Part shown: piece by piece, positions 1 to 8,716 of the stretch
How positions within the stretch are numbered: position 1 is the first letter of the stretch
Layout of the letters: each line of letters opens with the position of its first letter
Origin: Opitutaceae bacterium
GTDB lineage: Bacteria > Verrucomicrobiota > Verrucomicrobiia > Opitutales > Opitutaceae
Length of the DNA stretch: 40,263 nt
Direction of reading: 5' to 3'
Assembly: GCA_025360455.1 (NCBI GenBank)
Contig: JANYCF010000230.1
Location: 1 to 40,263, forward strand
Position numbers and translations under genes: made by a program
The notes under the pieces: model-generated
What the model was told of the DNA's origin: nothing
Database searches by the model: none
Seen by the model: the letters and a program-made list of their open reading frames with translations, nothing else

Positions 1-438
1 TGGTGCGGACTTGGTCGTGGCGGTCAGGCTTCTGGTGAAAGTCTGACCGGGAACAGTGACAATTACCGTCGATGTGATGGTCGGTGTGTTCCCAAGATAG
101 TCGGATACGAGTATGGTGATGATTCCGGTAGCGCCATCGCCCAACTGCAAGTCGGTCCATTCTTCTTTTCGGTCCAGTTTGCCGTCGCCGTCTAGATCGG
201 TGACGGGCAAAGTCCAAGTCCCTAAGGTCCAGTTATTGTTATTCAGTGACCACAACGCTTCCTCCAATCCCGTCTCGGCGAGCTGGCGTGCTTTACTGAC
301 ATTGACCGTGCGGGTGCTGAGTAAGAGCGATTGCCGACAGAGTGCGAGATAACTGGCCAAGGAAATGCCGATCACCACCGCGAGTGTGAGTGCGACGAGC
401 GTGATGGACCCGCAGGAGTTTTTCCAAGTAGTGCGCAT
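1..438 (-). CDS. PilX-like pilus assembly protein, 3' end missing
   Basis: Probable minor pilin-associated protein of a type IV pilus or type II secretion-like system. The frame opens with ATG at 438 and stays open for 146 codons to the window edge, so the C-terminus is missing. The N-terminus has a short polar stretch and then a hydrophobic helix at about residues 11-32 (GSITLVALTLAVVIGISLAS), followed by a region containing KARQLAETGLEEALW, the pattern of the PilX N-terminal domain. No FTxxE prepilin site is present, which fits PilX. The start lies two bases after the stop of the upstream prepilin gene, so it is the third gene of one transcript. Family call by pattern only; the substrate and the assembled structure cannot be told. 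Confidence 0.6.
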   Translation of the reverse strand, partial: MRTTWKNSCGSITLVALTLAVVIGISLASYLALCRQSLLLSTRTVNVSKARQLAETGLEEALWSLNNNNWTLGTWTLPVTDLDGDGKLDRKEEWTDLQLGDGATGIITILVSDYLGNTPTITSTVIVTVPGQTFTRSLTATTKSAP

Positions 439-440
439 GG

Positions 441-1022
441 CTAGGTGCCGTCGGGCAGTTGGCGATTGATGAGCGGCATTTTGCCTGAGGCGACCGGATA
501 CTCACTGAACGTGCCTTGCTGCCCTTCGATGGCAGCGGTGCCCGCCTGCAGGGTGAAGTTAATGGCCACTTGCTTGATGCTCATAAGGGTGGGCATGGGA
601 TCGCCGCCACTGGTGGTGTAATATTGAAAACTGAAAATCGGCATGGCAACCGGCAGGATCGTAGGCTTGATATCGTAATTCAGCAATACAGGTGAAGCGA
701 TTCCAGGGCCATCCGGGTCGCGGGTGAGTTTGCTGGCGTTGTAGAGATATGTCACCGTGCTCCCATCAATCATGGCTAAGGAGAGGTCAGTGGACGACGC
801 ACTCAAGATGGATTTGGTCTTTCGAATATCGGTGGTGAGAGTAGTCAGGATTTTGCGGCTCTGGCTTTCCATGACGGTTCGGTAGGATAATCGAGTGAGA
901 TTGCGCCCGAGATAAAGGTAGGTGCTGAAGACCGCAGCCATCACAATCATGGCCAGACTCATGCTGATCAGCACTTCGACGAGAGTGAAACCACGATGGG
1001 AAACCTGTGGGCGTCTCGTCAT
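441..1022 (-). CDS. Prepilin-type minor pilin, PilW-like
   Basis: Minor pilin or pseudopilin of 193 residues. Near the N-terminus is a class III prepilin leader, RGFTLVEVLIS: cleavage after Gly11, Phe12 as the mature first residue and Glu at mature position 5, followed by a hydrophobic helix to about residue 33. The rest is a soluble beta-rich domain typical of PilW/PilJ-like subunits. The ATG at 1022 overlaps the upstream gene stop in an ATGA arrangement, which fixes this start over an in-frame TTG at 1208 and implies translational coupling. It would be processed by a prepilin peptidase not present here. Sure of the prepilin class, less sure of the PilW assignment. Confidence 0.8.
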   Translation of the reverse strand: MTRRPQVSHRGFTLVEVLISMSLAMIVMAAVFSTYLYLGRNLTRLSYRTVMESQSRKILTTLTTDIRKTKSILSASSTDLSLAMIDGSTVTYLYNASKLTRDPDGPGIASPVLLNYDIKPTILPVAMPIFSFQYYTTSGGDPMPTLMSIKQVAINFTLQAGTAAIEGQQGTFSEYPVASGKMPLINRQLPDGT

Positions 1023-1543
1023 TTCTGGTAGGATAGATGCAGTCCGTTCTGACCGAAGTAGGCTACTCCGGTCCGAGTGTGCGTGCGGCCCGTGGTCCCA
1101 GTCCAAGTCACTTGATAAGTGAGCGAGAGAAAGTTGACGGTGCTGGCACTGGCTGAGGCCGGCCGAAGGTAGGAAGGTGTCGTGGATGCTGGCGGGACTA
1201 TCTGGCAACCAAATCCTTTGGCTTGGAGCATCAAGTTGGGGTTGCTGGCGAGTTGTTTGAAGTGCGTGGCATCACTGAGCAATGTGCCCGTGGCATCTAC
1301 CGTGGTCGTGTAGGCGGTGCCATCAGCCAGATTTTTAATGATGCTCCAGTCGCCAAGGCGCAGATAGCTGATCTCTCCTTCAATAATTTGCTGGGCGATC
1401 TGCTGTTTGCGCGCGGTGTCGATCATCTCGGCGCCCATCGTTACGGCTTGGATCACCGCCGTGAAGCTCACCGCCAGTATCGTTATCGCCATCAATACTT
1501 CGATAATGGTAAAGGCTTTTTGATTGGCGGGGGCGCGTTGCAT
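1019..1543 (-). CDS. Prepilin-type minor pilin, PilV-like
   Basis: First gene of the three-gene pilin cluster, 174 residues. The leader reads NQKAFTIIEVLMAI: the residue before the cleavage site is Ala instead of the usual Gly, Phe is +1 and Glu is +5, followed by the standard hydrophobic helix (ITILAVSFTAVIQAV). Position -1 Ala is tolerated by some prepilin peptidases, so the site is probably still used, but it is unusual. The soluble part has no recognisable enzyme motif. ATG at 1543 was chosen because it sits just before the leader; no Shine-Dalgarno sequence precedes it. The stop overlaps the next start by four bases (ATGA). Order and sizes match PilV-PilW-PilX minor pilin operons. Confidence 0.8.
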   Translation of the reverse strand: MQRAPANQKAFTIIEVLMAITILAVSFTAVIQAVTMGAEMIDTARKQQIAQQIIEGEISYLRLGDWSIIKNLADGTAYTTTVDATGTLLSDATHFKQLASNPNLMLQAKGFGCQIVPPASTTPSYLRPASASASTVNFLSLTYQVTWTGTTGRTHTRTGVAYFGQNGLHLSYQK

Positions 1544-2130
1544 GGAGCGGGGTGAGGTGGGCTACTGACGAAGTTTGGATATCGATGGTGAGTCAGCTCC
1601 GGGCAAAGTCAGTATGACGCATACAAATTTGTCTGCCGCAGAGGTCAACGTCCTAGAAGCCCGGCTTGTTAGTAGCCGGTAAAAAGTGGTGTTGTGCCCG
1701 GTTTTTCGGACTTAAGTCATGAGAATTCTTGGGACACAGAGGACACGGAAGAGGCTCACAGAGGTCACCGAGCGAGGCATGGCAGCCAAGCTGCGGTCAA
1801 ATTCAATCCGTGAACAGGAACAGTGTGACTTGTTCGATTCCTCGCTGTTTCCGATGGATGAGGGCCGAGGGATATTCTGCCCGAGCCCAAGTCAGATGAG
1901 GTAACTACCAACCCAATTCAGCAGCTGCAACCGATCAAATTTACCACGGATTGCACGCAGGACCACGGATACAAAAAGTAATCCAAGGAGAAAACCCTGA
2001 TCAATCCGATGCAGTTTCGAGGTGAAGCCCCCGATTTCTTATCCGCGAAAATTCGCGTTATCGGTGGAGAATATTCCCGGCATCTAATCCCCGCCTTGCA
2101 GTCCATCGGCTGCGCTTTATCTCTATTGCT
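1544..2130. other. Intergenic region with degraded repeat fragments
   Basis: No convincing gene in about 590 bases between the divergent pilin cluster and the flavin reductase gene. It must hold the promoters of both, but no clear -35/-10 pair was recognised. Two fragments resemble dispersed intergenic repeats. One at about 1729-1776 repeats GGACACAGAGGACACGG-like words. The other, about 1941-2075, combines ACCACGGATTGCACGC with CGCGAAAATTCGCG. Short frames here translate only these repeats and are not called. Confidence 0.5.
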
Positions 2131-2739
2131 ATGACGCTTGATTTCACGTCCCTCTCGCCGCGCGATGCTTATAACTGGATGATCAACGCGATTACGCCGC
2201 GGCCCATCGCGTGGGTTTCCACGATCTCGGCCGAGGGGAAAACTAATCTCGCGCCATTTTCGTTTTTTCAGGGCGCGTGCGCGAATCCACCGACGTTACT
2301 CTTCATCGGGGCCAATGACCGCACCGGCAAAAAGAAGGATAGCGTGATCAACGTGGAGCAAGTGCCTGAATTTGTGGTGAACCTTGTCCCCTTCGCTCTG
2401 CGCGAGCCGATGAACCAGACTGCGGCACCACTCCCGCATGGTGAGAGTGAGTTTGAAAAATTCAACATCGCGACCGCTCCTTCACTGAAAGTCCGTCCGC
2501 CCCGGGTGGCCGCCGCCCCGGTGGCCTTCGAGTGCAAGTTGGACCGCATTGTTAATATCGGCGCGGGTCCGCTCGCTTCCAATGTCGTGTTCGGCACGAT
2601 CATTTGTGCGCATATTAGCGAGTCGGTGCTCGGGGCTGATGGGACGATCGATCAACACAAACTTGATACGATTGGCCGGATGGGCGGAGATTATTACACG
2701 CGTACCACCGAGCTGTTCACGATTGAACGGCCAAGATGA
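2131..2739 (+). CDS. Flavin reductase-like FMN-binding split-barrel protein
   Basis: Protein of 202 residues of the flavin reductase-like (DIM6/NTAB) family, a cytoplasmic FMN-binding split beta-barrel. Visible family signatures are ITPRPIAWVSTISAEGKTNLAPFSFF near residues 21-50, the start of the flavin-binding core, and KDSVINVEQVPEFVVNLV, where FMN phosphate contacts are usual. The C-terminal GRMGGDYYTR is typical of this branch. It probably reduces or uses FMN; the partner oxidase or substrate is not shown by the neighbours. It is a single gene, convergent with the dehydrogenase gene downstream, with a palindromic repeat between them. No Shine-Dalgarno sequence precedes the ATG. Confidence 0.85.
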   Translation: MTLDFTSLSPRDAYNWMINAITPRPIAWVSTISAEGKTNLAPFSFFQGACANPPTLLFIGANDRTGKKKDSVINVEQVPEFVVNLVPFALREPMNQTAAPLPHGESEFEKFNIATAPSLKVRPPRVAAAPVAFECKLDRIVNIGAGPLASNVVFGTIICAHISESVLGADGTIDQHKLDTIGRMGGDYYTRTTELFTIERPR

Positions 2740-2770
2740 ACGGTAGAGGGAATAGTTGGATCGATTGTCT

Positions 2771-2850
2771 TTGTAGGAGCCTGCTTGCAGGCGACTCAGT
2801 GCGCGATTTGGCCGCTTATGTTCGTGGCGCCTGCAAGCAGGCTCCTACAA
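2771..2850. repeat. Palindromic repeat, GTAGGAGCCTGC family
   Basis: An 80-base inverted repeat whose outer arms are TTGTAGGAGCCTGCTTGCAG and its near-perfect reverse complement ending GGCTCCTACAA. It lies between two convergent genes and could act as a bidirectional terminator-like hairpin, although no T-tract follows. Similar GTAGGAGC arms recur at 29918-30000, and a GCAGGAGC variant at 37196-37292. Confidence 0.85.
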
Positions 2851-2862
2851 ATGAAGCAGACC

Positions 2863-5800
2863 TCACTCCTTTGCTGTACGCAGCGCTCGGATTGTGGCTG
2901 CGGTGTTGGGCGTGAATGGGGTCTTGAGTGCAGCGAGGCCTTCGACCAGGTCGCGGATTTCCGCCTTGGTCAGTACCAAGGCGGCGATCTCGGGCATGGC
3001 GGAAGGTGCGGAGACGATGCTCTTGATGTCAGCTTGCGGAATCTCGGTCACGTCGGATTCGCCCGAGCGCAGCCGCACCAATTTATCGTCGCGGTAAGCG
3101 AGGGTGCCGACGATGGCTTCGCCGTTTTTCTTGGTGATCGTGACGATTTCAAACCCGGCGGCAATTTTCGCGCTGGGCTTGATGATGGATTCCAAAATGT
3201 ATTCGCGCGTAGCACGGGCACCGATGCCTCCGAGATTCGGGCCAGCCTCGCCGCCGGCAAACTCACCGACGCTATGGCAGCGCATACATTGCATCACGGG
3301 ATGACTCATGAAGGTTTTCCTGCTTGCCTCGGCATTGCCGCCTTCAAGACAAATCCGAAAAGCAGCGAGTGGATCGGGATCTTTGGCGAGAGCGGCGTCG
3401 CGACCGGCCAAGGCTTGCTTGATGCGTGGATTGGTACGGAGAGCCGCGGCATCGAGCAATTCGAGTTGGGCGCTCGGGGCTATTTTACCGGTGGCGAGCA
3501 GAGAGAGCTGAGCGAGCAAAATGGCGTCAGCGGCGGAGTCTTTGGATTCCCCGAGGGATTGGAAAACAGCGCGTTGTTCCAGCGCCGTGCCGTGGTCGAG
3601 CAGCTTGGTCAAAGTGGTGATCGCTGATTCAGGATGGAGCCGGCTGGAGAGAGGGAGAGCGGCGAGACGTAGCTCCGGGGCTTCGGCGGCGAGTGCGATT
3701 CCCACTGCTGAGGATAATTGCGGATCGGCCAGCTTATCCAAAGTAGTGAGGGCGGCGATGCGCACTGCGGCTGAGGCGCTGTTATTCGCGATGACGGTTT
3801 GAAGGGCGGGCGAGGCAGCGGATATTTTTAAGGAGTTTATCGCAGTGATCGTGGCGGCTTGGACGGATTCCGGGGTGGAGCCAGACATCAATGCGCTGAT
3901 TTGAGGAACAAGAGCTTGGATCGCGACTGCTGCCGGGCGGGATTTCTCGGCGAGAGGACGGTAAATGCCGACCAAACGGTCGCGAGCGGGCGGTGCCGGC
4001 CACAGGGCCAACAGCGTGAGCGCTTCTTTGCGCAGGGCTTCAGGTGCGGCGGTATTTGCGGCGTAAGCGGCGAGGGCGGCGGCATTTTCTGGAGTGCCGA
4101 GACGGAAGTGAACATTGAGTACGCGCAACATAATCGGCGCATCAGTGAGAGGCTGGGTGATGAGGGCCGCGAGCGCGGAATAACTGGCGACGATAGGCGC
4201 GTCGTTGATGGCTTCGGCTGTTTCGCGTACGATGAGCGGATCGGTATCGGTCAGGAATTTCGCGATCTCGGCGCTGCCTTGTCGACGCAGTGCGAGCACG
4301 GCAGCGAGGCGTACGGAGCGAGACTCATCTTTGGTGGTGGTGGCGAGTTGCTCAGACGTGGCGCAGCCAACAAGGCCCATGACGAGGGCGTGGCGAAGGT
4401 AGGGGTCGGTGTCGTTGTTGGTGCGGATCGCGGTGAGGAGGGCGGGAGTGGCGGCGGCGATTTTTAGTTTACCGAGCGATTGAGCCGCGAAGAATTTCAC
4501 GCGAGGTGCCGGGTCGTTCAAGGCGGCGAGGAGGGCTTCGGCCGAGTTGGCATCGTGGTGGTCGCCGAGTTGTTTGGCGGCTTGGGCACGGACTTCGTCA
4601 TCGGTTGATTTCAACAACGGGCGAATAGCTTCAATGGTGGCGGGATTTCTTTCGGTCAACTGGCCGAGCCCCCAGACCGCGTGGCGACGGGCGAGAGTGA
4701 AGACATCTTTATCCTGAGAGGAGAGAATTTGGTTAAATGCTTTGATACCGTCAGCCCCGCGTTCAGCGAGGGCGGATTGGGCGTCGAGACGGACGCGCCA
4801 ATCGGCGTGAGCGAGGAGCGCGACAAGTTCCTTGTCAGTTTTCTTCGTGTAGTCCGAGGCGATGAGCTGTTGGGTTTCCTTGATGAGCGGATCGTTCGCA
4901 AACTTCGGATCTGAAATCGCGTAGATGCGGCCTTTGCGGGACTTCGGCCAGCCTTCGGCCCAGTCGGAATAGTAGAGGCGGCCATCGGGGGCGAAGCGGA
5001 CGTCGGTGGGGAGAGCGTTCGTTAAGAAGGGGGCGGCATCTTCGATTGCATAGGTAGCACCGGCGGGCTTCACTTTGTAGCGGTAGATGCCGGAGCGGGT
5101 GATAGAGCCTTTGAAGTGGGTGATGAAAATATTGCCGACATACGCGGGCGTTAGGCCGGTGCCGGGATAGTACGCGATGCCGGACGGGCCGTCCTCAATA
5201 TTGCAGATCGGTGGGAGCAGGTATGCGGGCTGCTGCTTGTGACGTGGCAGCCAAAGTTTCTCGGCGTTCCATGGGCCGGCGTTGCCTTGCGGGGCATGTT
5301 GGTAACCGACGCGCCAACCGCTGTCACCGTTTTCGACGATGTGCACGAGGCGTTCTTCGTCGCCTTGATCGCTGTCGTTGTCGCCGGTGAAAAGATCGCC
5401 GTATTCATTAAACAAGAGCGACTCGGGATTGCGCAGGCCGGTGGCGAAGAGTTCGAGGTGGGAGCCGTCGGGGAAGCAGCGGAACACGGAGCCGGTGTCC
5501 GGGGTTTCGATCATCGTGCCTTCCTTGGTGGCGACGCTGGCACCGCGATCACCGATGCTGAAGTAGATGCGGCCATCCGGTCCGAAAATCAGGCCGTGGA
5601 AATCGTGGCCGGTGAAACTGAAGCGTACGCCGAAGCCTTGGAACAGTTCGGTGCGGGTCTCGGCCTTGTCCCGGCCGGTGAATTTCCAGAGCGACGGGAT
5701 ATTGGTGAACCAGACCTCGCCGTGGCGGGCCATCACGCCGGAGGCGATCCCGTCGAGCGGGGTGCGGAAGTTGTCGGCATAGACGCTGGATTTGTCGGCC

Positions 5801-6318
5801 ACGCCGGCGCCCTTCGTATCCTCGATGAGGACGATTCGTTCGGATTCCTTGGAAAGATCCTTCACGCCGGCTTCACCGAAGTTGCGGTGGAGGGAGGCCA
5901 TGAAATCGGCCTGATTACGGTCGGCGAGATCGTCCTCCAGCATCCACATGTAATCGCGGATATCGAGCGTGCTGGTGCGGTAGCGATGGGTTTCCGAAAC
6001 GAAAACCCGGCCGAGTTCGTCGAAATTAAAGGCCACGGGATTGGCCAGCATGGGCTCGGCGGCCCAGAGGGAGGCGGTGAGGCCGGCGGGCAGCTTCATG
6101 CGCGTGAGCGCTTGCTTGCCTTCATCGGAGGCGGGCGCGACATCGGCAGCGAGTTGGCGGTCGGCAGGCTTGAGTTTGCCGCGGGCACCGTGAAGATCGG
6201 TTTCCATTTCCACGACTTCGGCGCCGTGCAAGCGGGAGGTGAAAGAAGCGAGAATGAGGAGGGTGACGACCAGCAGTGCGCAGCGACCCGGGGTGGAACG
6301 AACGGAAGGAGAAAACAT
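2863..6318 (-). CDS. PVC-type membrane-bound dehydrogenase with HEAT repeats and cytochrome c domain
   Basis: Exported protein of 1151 residues with the architecture common in Planctomycetes and Verrucomicrobia. It has a signal peptide (residues about 12-32, ALLVVTLLILASF), then an N-terminal beta-propeller dehydrogenase-like domain (GLTASLWAAEPMLANPVAFNFDELGRVFVSE onward, with NPESLLFNEYGDLFTGDNDSDQGDE). HEAT-like helical repeats follow from about residue 490 to 950. A C-terminal heme-binding domain carries CMRCH at 1011-1015 and a probable axial Met near 1108 (PSAMPE). Such proteins probably oxidise sugars or alcohols in the periplasm and pass electrons to the attached heme; the substrate is unknown. 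ATG at 6318 preferred over an in-frame TTG at 6327. It appears monocistronic. Family call firm; activity inferred. Confidence 0.9.
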   Translation of the reverse strand: MFSPSVRSTPGRCALLVVTLLILASFTSRLHGAEVVEMETDLHGARGKLKPADRQLAADVAPASDEGKQALTRMKLPAGLTASLWAAEPMLANPVAFNFDELGRVFVSETHRYRTSTLDIRDYMWMLEDDLADRNQADFMASLHRNFGEAGVKDLSKESERIVLIEDTKGAGVADKSSVYADNFRTPLDGIASGVMARHGEVWFTNIPSLWKFTGRDKAETRTELFQGFGVRFSFTGHDFHGLIFGPDGRIYFSIGDRGASVATKEGTMIETPDTGSVFRCFPDGSHLELFATGLRNPESLLFNEYGDLFTGDNDSDQGDEERLVHIVENGDSGWRVGYQHAPQGNAGPWNAEKLWLPRHKQQPAYLLPPICNIEDGPSGIAYYPGTGLTPAYVGNIFITHFKGSITRSGIYRYKVKPAGATYAIEDAAPFLTNALPTDVRFAPDGRLYYSDWAEGWPKSRKGRIYAISDPKFANDPLIKETQQLIASDYTKKTDKELVALLAHADWRVRLDAQSALAERGADGIKAFNQILSSQDKDVFTLARRHAVWGLGQLTERNPATIEAIRPLLKSTDDEVRAQAAKQLGDHHDANSAEALLAALNDPAPRVKFFAAQSLGKLKIAAATPALLTAIRTNNDTDPYLRHALVMGLVGCATSEQLATTTKDESRSVRLAAVLALRRQGSAEIAKFLTDTDPLIVRETAEAINDAPIVASYSALAALITQPLTDAPIMLRVLNVHFRLGTPENAAALAAYAANTAAPEALRKEALTLLALWPAPPARDRLVGIYRPLAEKSRPAAVAIQALVPQISALMSGSTPESVQAATITAINSLKISAASPALQTVIANNSASAAVRIAALTTLDKLADPQLSSAVGIALAAEAPELRLAALPLSSRLHPESAITTLTKLLDHGTALEQRAVFQSLGESKDSAADAILLAQLSLLATGKIAPSAQLELLDAAALRTNPRIKQALAGRDAALAKDPDPLAAFRICLEGGNAEASRKTFMSHPVMQCMRCHSVGEFAGGEAGPNLGGIGARATREYILESIIKPSAKIAAGFEIVTITKKNGEAIVGTLAYRDDKLVRLRSGESDVTEIPQADIKSIVSAPSAMPEIAALVLTKAEIRDLVEGLAALKTPFTPNTAATIRALRTAKE

Positions 6319-6416
6319 GCGGTTCAAAAACTAGCCCGTGTACTTTGAAAGGCAAGGCGAGGACTGTACTTACTGAAGAAAAATCGCGCGGGCTAAGTTG
6401 CGACAGGTTTACCGCT

Positions 6417-6474
6417 GTAGCGCAGGCTTCCAGCCTGCTTTCCCTGCACAGAGCAGGCAGGATGCCTGCGCTAC
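6417..6474. repeat. Palindromic repeat, GTAGCGCAGGC family
   Basis: Inverted repeat with outer arms GTAGCGCAGGC and GCCTGCGCTAC and an inner pair around CAGCCTGC/GCAGGCAGG. Copies of the same family are at 13227-13283, 16116-16170 and 20406-20447. It lies in the 265-base gap upstream of the PVC dehydrogenase gene and downstream of the DUF3999 gene. Confidence 0.85.
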
Positions 6475-6499
6475 TTTTAGACAAAACGCATTTTGTAGA

Positions 6500-6557
6500 T
6501 GGCCGGCCCTTGTGGCCGTGCCGTGCTTGAAGAAGGCGCGGCCACAAGGGACGGCCC
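6500..6557. repeat. Palindromic repeat, GGCCCTTGTGGCC family
   Basis: Inverted repeat with arms GGCCCTTGTGGCCGTGCC and GGCGCGGCCACAAGGGACGGCC, directly after the preceding repeat. A related element at 19337-19409 shares the CCACAAGGGCC arm. Confidence 0.75.
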
Positions 6558-6583
6558 TGCTATGCAGCGTGCTTCGCTATCGC

Positions 6584-8716
6584 TCAACCCGTCGGTGGCT
6601 TCGGCAGCAGCTTCGCTACGACCACGAGTAGCACCACCACGACGAGGGCGAGGGCGGCCCAGAAAATGTGGGTGTTGTCGATGCCGGGGAAAATAGCCTT
6701 CGAGTCGGCATTCACGGTTTTCGGCATGTCGGCGGGCAACTGCGCGACTTGGCGGCTGGCGGTGAGAAGCTTCACGGCGACGAGGCTGAGATCGTAGCGC
6801 GGGGCGTGGGCCTGCTTGTTACCGTAGGCGAGGGTGAAGCCGTCGGTCTCGGCAGTTTTGAAAACCAAACGCACGACCGGATAAACCACTTGGATTGGGT
6901 TGAGTGCGATGGCGGGGTTGTCGCCATTGTCGGTTTCGATCCAGAGGGTGTCGCTGCTGGGCTGCTCGGATAATTCGAAGATACGATTCTCGGGCACGCC
7001 TGGTTCGGGCGTACGGCTCCACGGGCCGCCGGCGAGAGTCGTTTCGCGGACCACACCGTTTTGGTTGGTGAGCTTTTCGTAGAGACGGAATTGACGTTGA
7101 AACAGCGGCGTAGACGAAGCGAGGACGAGGCGGCGCAGGGGCAAACTGGCTTGCGGGAGCGAAAGACACCACACACTGACGGTCGGACGTTTGGCGTCGG
7201 GTGCGGCGACGGGCGTGAGGGTCAGCGAGCGGGCGAGGGCAGGTTGCTCAAGTACGTAGGGAATCTGGTTGCCGGCGTGAAGCAGGCGCAGATCGGAAAA
7301 ATCGGGCTGGGCTTGCGCGAGGGCGGTGAGGTTGAGCTCCAGTTCCTGCACTCCGACGCGGGTGATTTGGATCGGTTGACGATGGGTCCACTCTTTCGTG
7401 TCGAGCGGCGCGCCAGTCAGGGGCACGTCGGGCAGCGGGGCGGGACCGGGTGATTCGCCCGGACGGTAATTGGGCATCGCTTCCAGCGGACCGGGAGTAA
7501 CGGCGGCGGCCGTAGTGCCGCGCATTTCTCCGGCGAAAGCCGCGAGGTCGTAGCGTGGGGCCGCGACTTGCGGGTTGCCGGAGAGGAGCGTGTAATTGCC
7601 GGCCGCCGGGGCCATGAAGAGCAAGTTGATCGGGTGTTGCCGGGCTTGCACGCCGTCGATGGTCAGCGGTGGAGAATCGCCGTTGTGGAAATGCACGAGC
7701 AATTCGCGGGTGAGCGGAGTGAACTCAATCGGCAGTTCCAGTTGGGCGCGGACGGGTGCGCCGTTGAGGGCGACGCGGTAAAGGGTGCCGGAGCCCACCG
7801 TGTGTTCGGTAGAAACAGTGCCGTGGACTTCGCGCACCGCGACGGTGACGCGGCGCATGAACAAGGGATCTTTGGTGGCGAAAGTGAGCGCTGCCAGCGG
7901 CACGTGGCGGCCGTCAAGCGTGACGGTGAGGACGGTCTCGCCCGCAAATTCATCGCGGCGGGTGATGGTGGCGCCGAGCGGTACGAGCGGGGGCGGACTG
8001 GCCTCGGCGGGTGTGCGGAGTATGCGGGCACCGGTAAAAGTCACGGGGCGGGAGCGGGAATCATCCAGTGTCACGCGGACGAACGCGGCGGGTTGACCGT
8101 TGAGCGCGAGGCGCAGTTGTTCCGCGCCGAATTGGCGAAACAGCGGTACGGCGGCACCGAGCGATTGCCATTCTTTACCGTCGGTGGAGATATCGATATG
8201 CGCGGCTTTCAGGAAGAAGGGCGCGGATGACTCGAGATCGACGGCTTCAATTCTCTCCGTGGTGCCGGTCGTGATCATGATTTCGCTCGCGTCATCTCCG
8301 CCGAGAGTGGTCACAAAGGACTGCGGGCGGTGAGAACGGGTTTGTCGTTCCTCTTCTCCGAGGAGCGGAGGCGTATCCAGCAAAAAAGGCAGTTCCTGGC
8401 CGGCGGCATCGATCAGTCGCAGATCGGAGAGGCCGGGCAAATTGGCGTCGAAGGTGGTCGCGGGTACGGCGACTTTGACGAGTCCGGAGGTGGCGACGGG
8501 AAGGGATTGCCGTTGCGACCACTCGGTGGGCGCGAGGGCGCTGAAGCCGCTGGTGGCGGCGCAGAGAGTGAGAAGCAGCGTTAAGAGGGAAAGGTGGAAC
8601 CCGGCCTCCGGACGGGTTTCTTGCTGCGGGTATTTTGAAAACTCGTCCAGAGGCCGAGTTCCACCTAAAGAAACGAGATCGCGCATATTACGGTTGGGGT
8701 GGAGAAGATTTTTCAT
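6584..8716 (-). CDS. DUF3999 domain protein with repeat-derived N-terminus
   Basis: Envelope protein of the DUF3999 family, 710 residues, function unknown. The body starts with a signal peptide-like segment (residues about 43-61, SLLTLLLTLCAATSGFSALA), contains long beta-rich regions with two similar halves (each opening near TEWSQRQSLPV or TKEWTHRQPIQI), and ends with one membrane helix (FWAALALVVVVLLVVVAKLL). It follows the DUF2339 gene with overlap, the usual pairing of these two families. Oddity: residues about 17-42 are translated from a palindromic repeat (8592-8666), so the signal peptide sits 42 residues from the ATG at 8716. A second ATG at 8686 also lies upstream of the repeat, and no usable start exists between the repeat and the hydrophobic segment. 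Confidence 0.8.
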   Translation of the reverse strand: MKNLLHPNRNMRDLVSLGGTRPLDEFSKYPQQETRPEAGFHLSLLTLLLTLCAATSGFSALAPTEWSQRQSLPVATSGLVKVAVPATTFDANLPGLSDLRLIDAAGQELPFLLDTPPLLGEEERQTRSHRPQSFVTTLGGDDASEIMITTGTTERIEAVDLESSAPFFLKAAHIDISTDGKEWQSLGAAVPLFRQFGAEQLRLALNGQPAAFVRVTLDDSRSRPVTFTGARILRTPAEASPPPLVPLGATITRRDEFAGETVLTVTLDGRHVPLAALTFATKDPLFMRRVTVAVREVHGTVSTEHTVGSGTLYRVALNGAPVRAQLELPIEFTPLTRELLVHFHNGDSPPLTIDGVQARQHPINLLFMAPAAGNYTLLSGNPQVAAPRYDLAAFAGEMRGTTAAAVTPGPLEAMPNYRPGESPGPAPLPDVPLTGAPLDTKEWTHRQPIQITRVGVQELELNLTALAQAQPDFSDLRLLHAGNQIPYVLEQPALARSLTLTPVAAPDAKRPTVSVWCLSLPQASLPLRRLVLASSTPLFQRQFRLYEKLTNQNGVVRETTLAGGPWSRTPEPGVPENRIFELSEQPSSDTLWIETDNGDNPAIALNPIQVVYPVVRLVFKTAETDGFTLAYGNKQAHAPRYDLSLVAVKLLTASRQVAQLPADMPKTVNADSKAIFPGIDNTHIFWAALALVVVVLLVVVAKLLPKPPTG
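8592..8666. repeat. Palindromic repeat, AGGTGGAACCCGG family, inside a gene
   Basis: Inverted repeat with arms AGGTGGAACCCGGCCTCCGG and CCAGAGGCCGAGTTCCACCT. Copies of the same family are intergenic at 14982-15056 and 30195-30268. Here it is read in frame near the 5' end of the DUF3999 gene and gives the peptide GGTRPLDEF...RPEAGFH. Confidence 0.9.

Noticed and set aside
1918-2106. Small minus-strand frame of 62 codons
   Set aside because: It translates repeat-like intergenic words (ACCACGGATTGCACG, CGCGAAAATTCGCG); no start signal and no recognisable protein.
5239-6348. Long plus-strand frame of 369 codons opposite the PVC dehydrogenase
   Set aside because: It is the complement of a clearly coding gene with a signal peptide; its protein is low-complexity Gly/Ala/Glu-rich without motifs.
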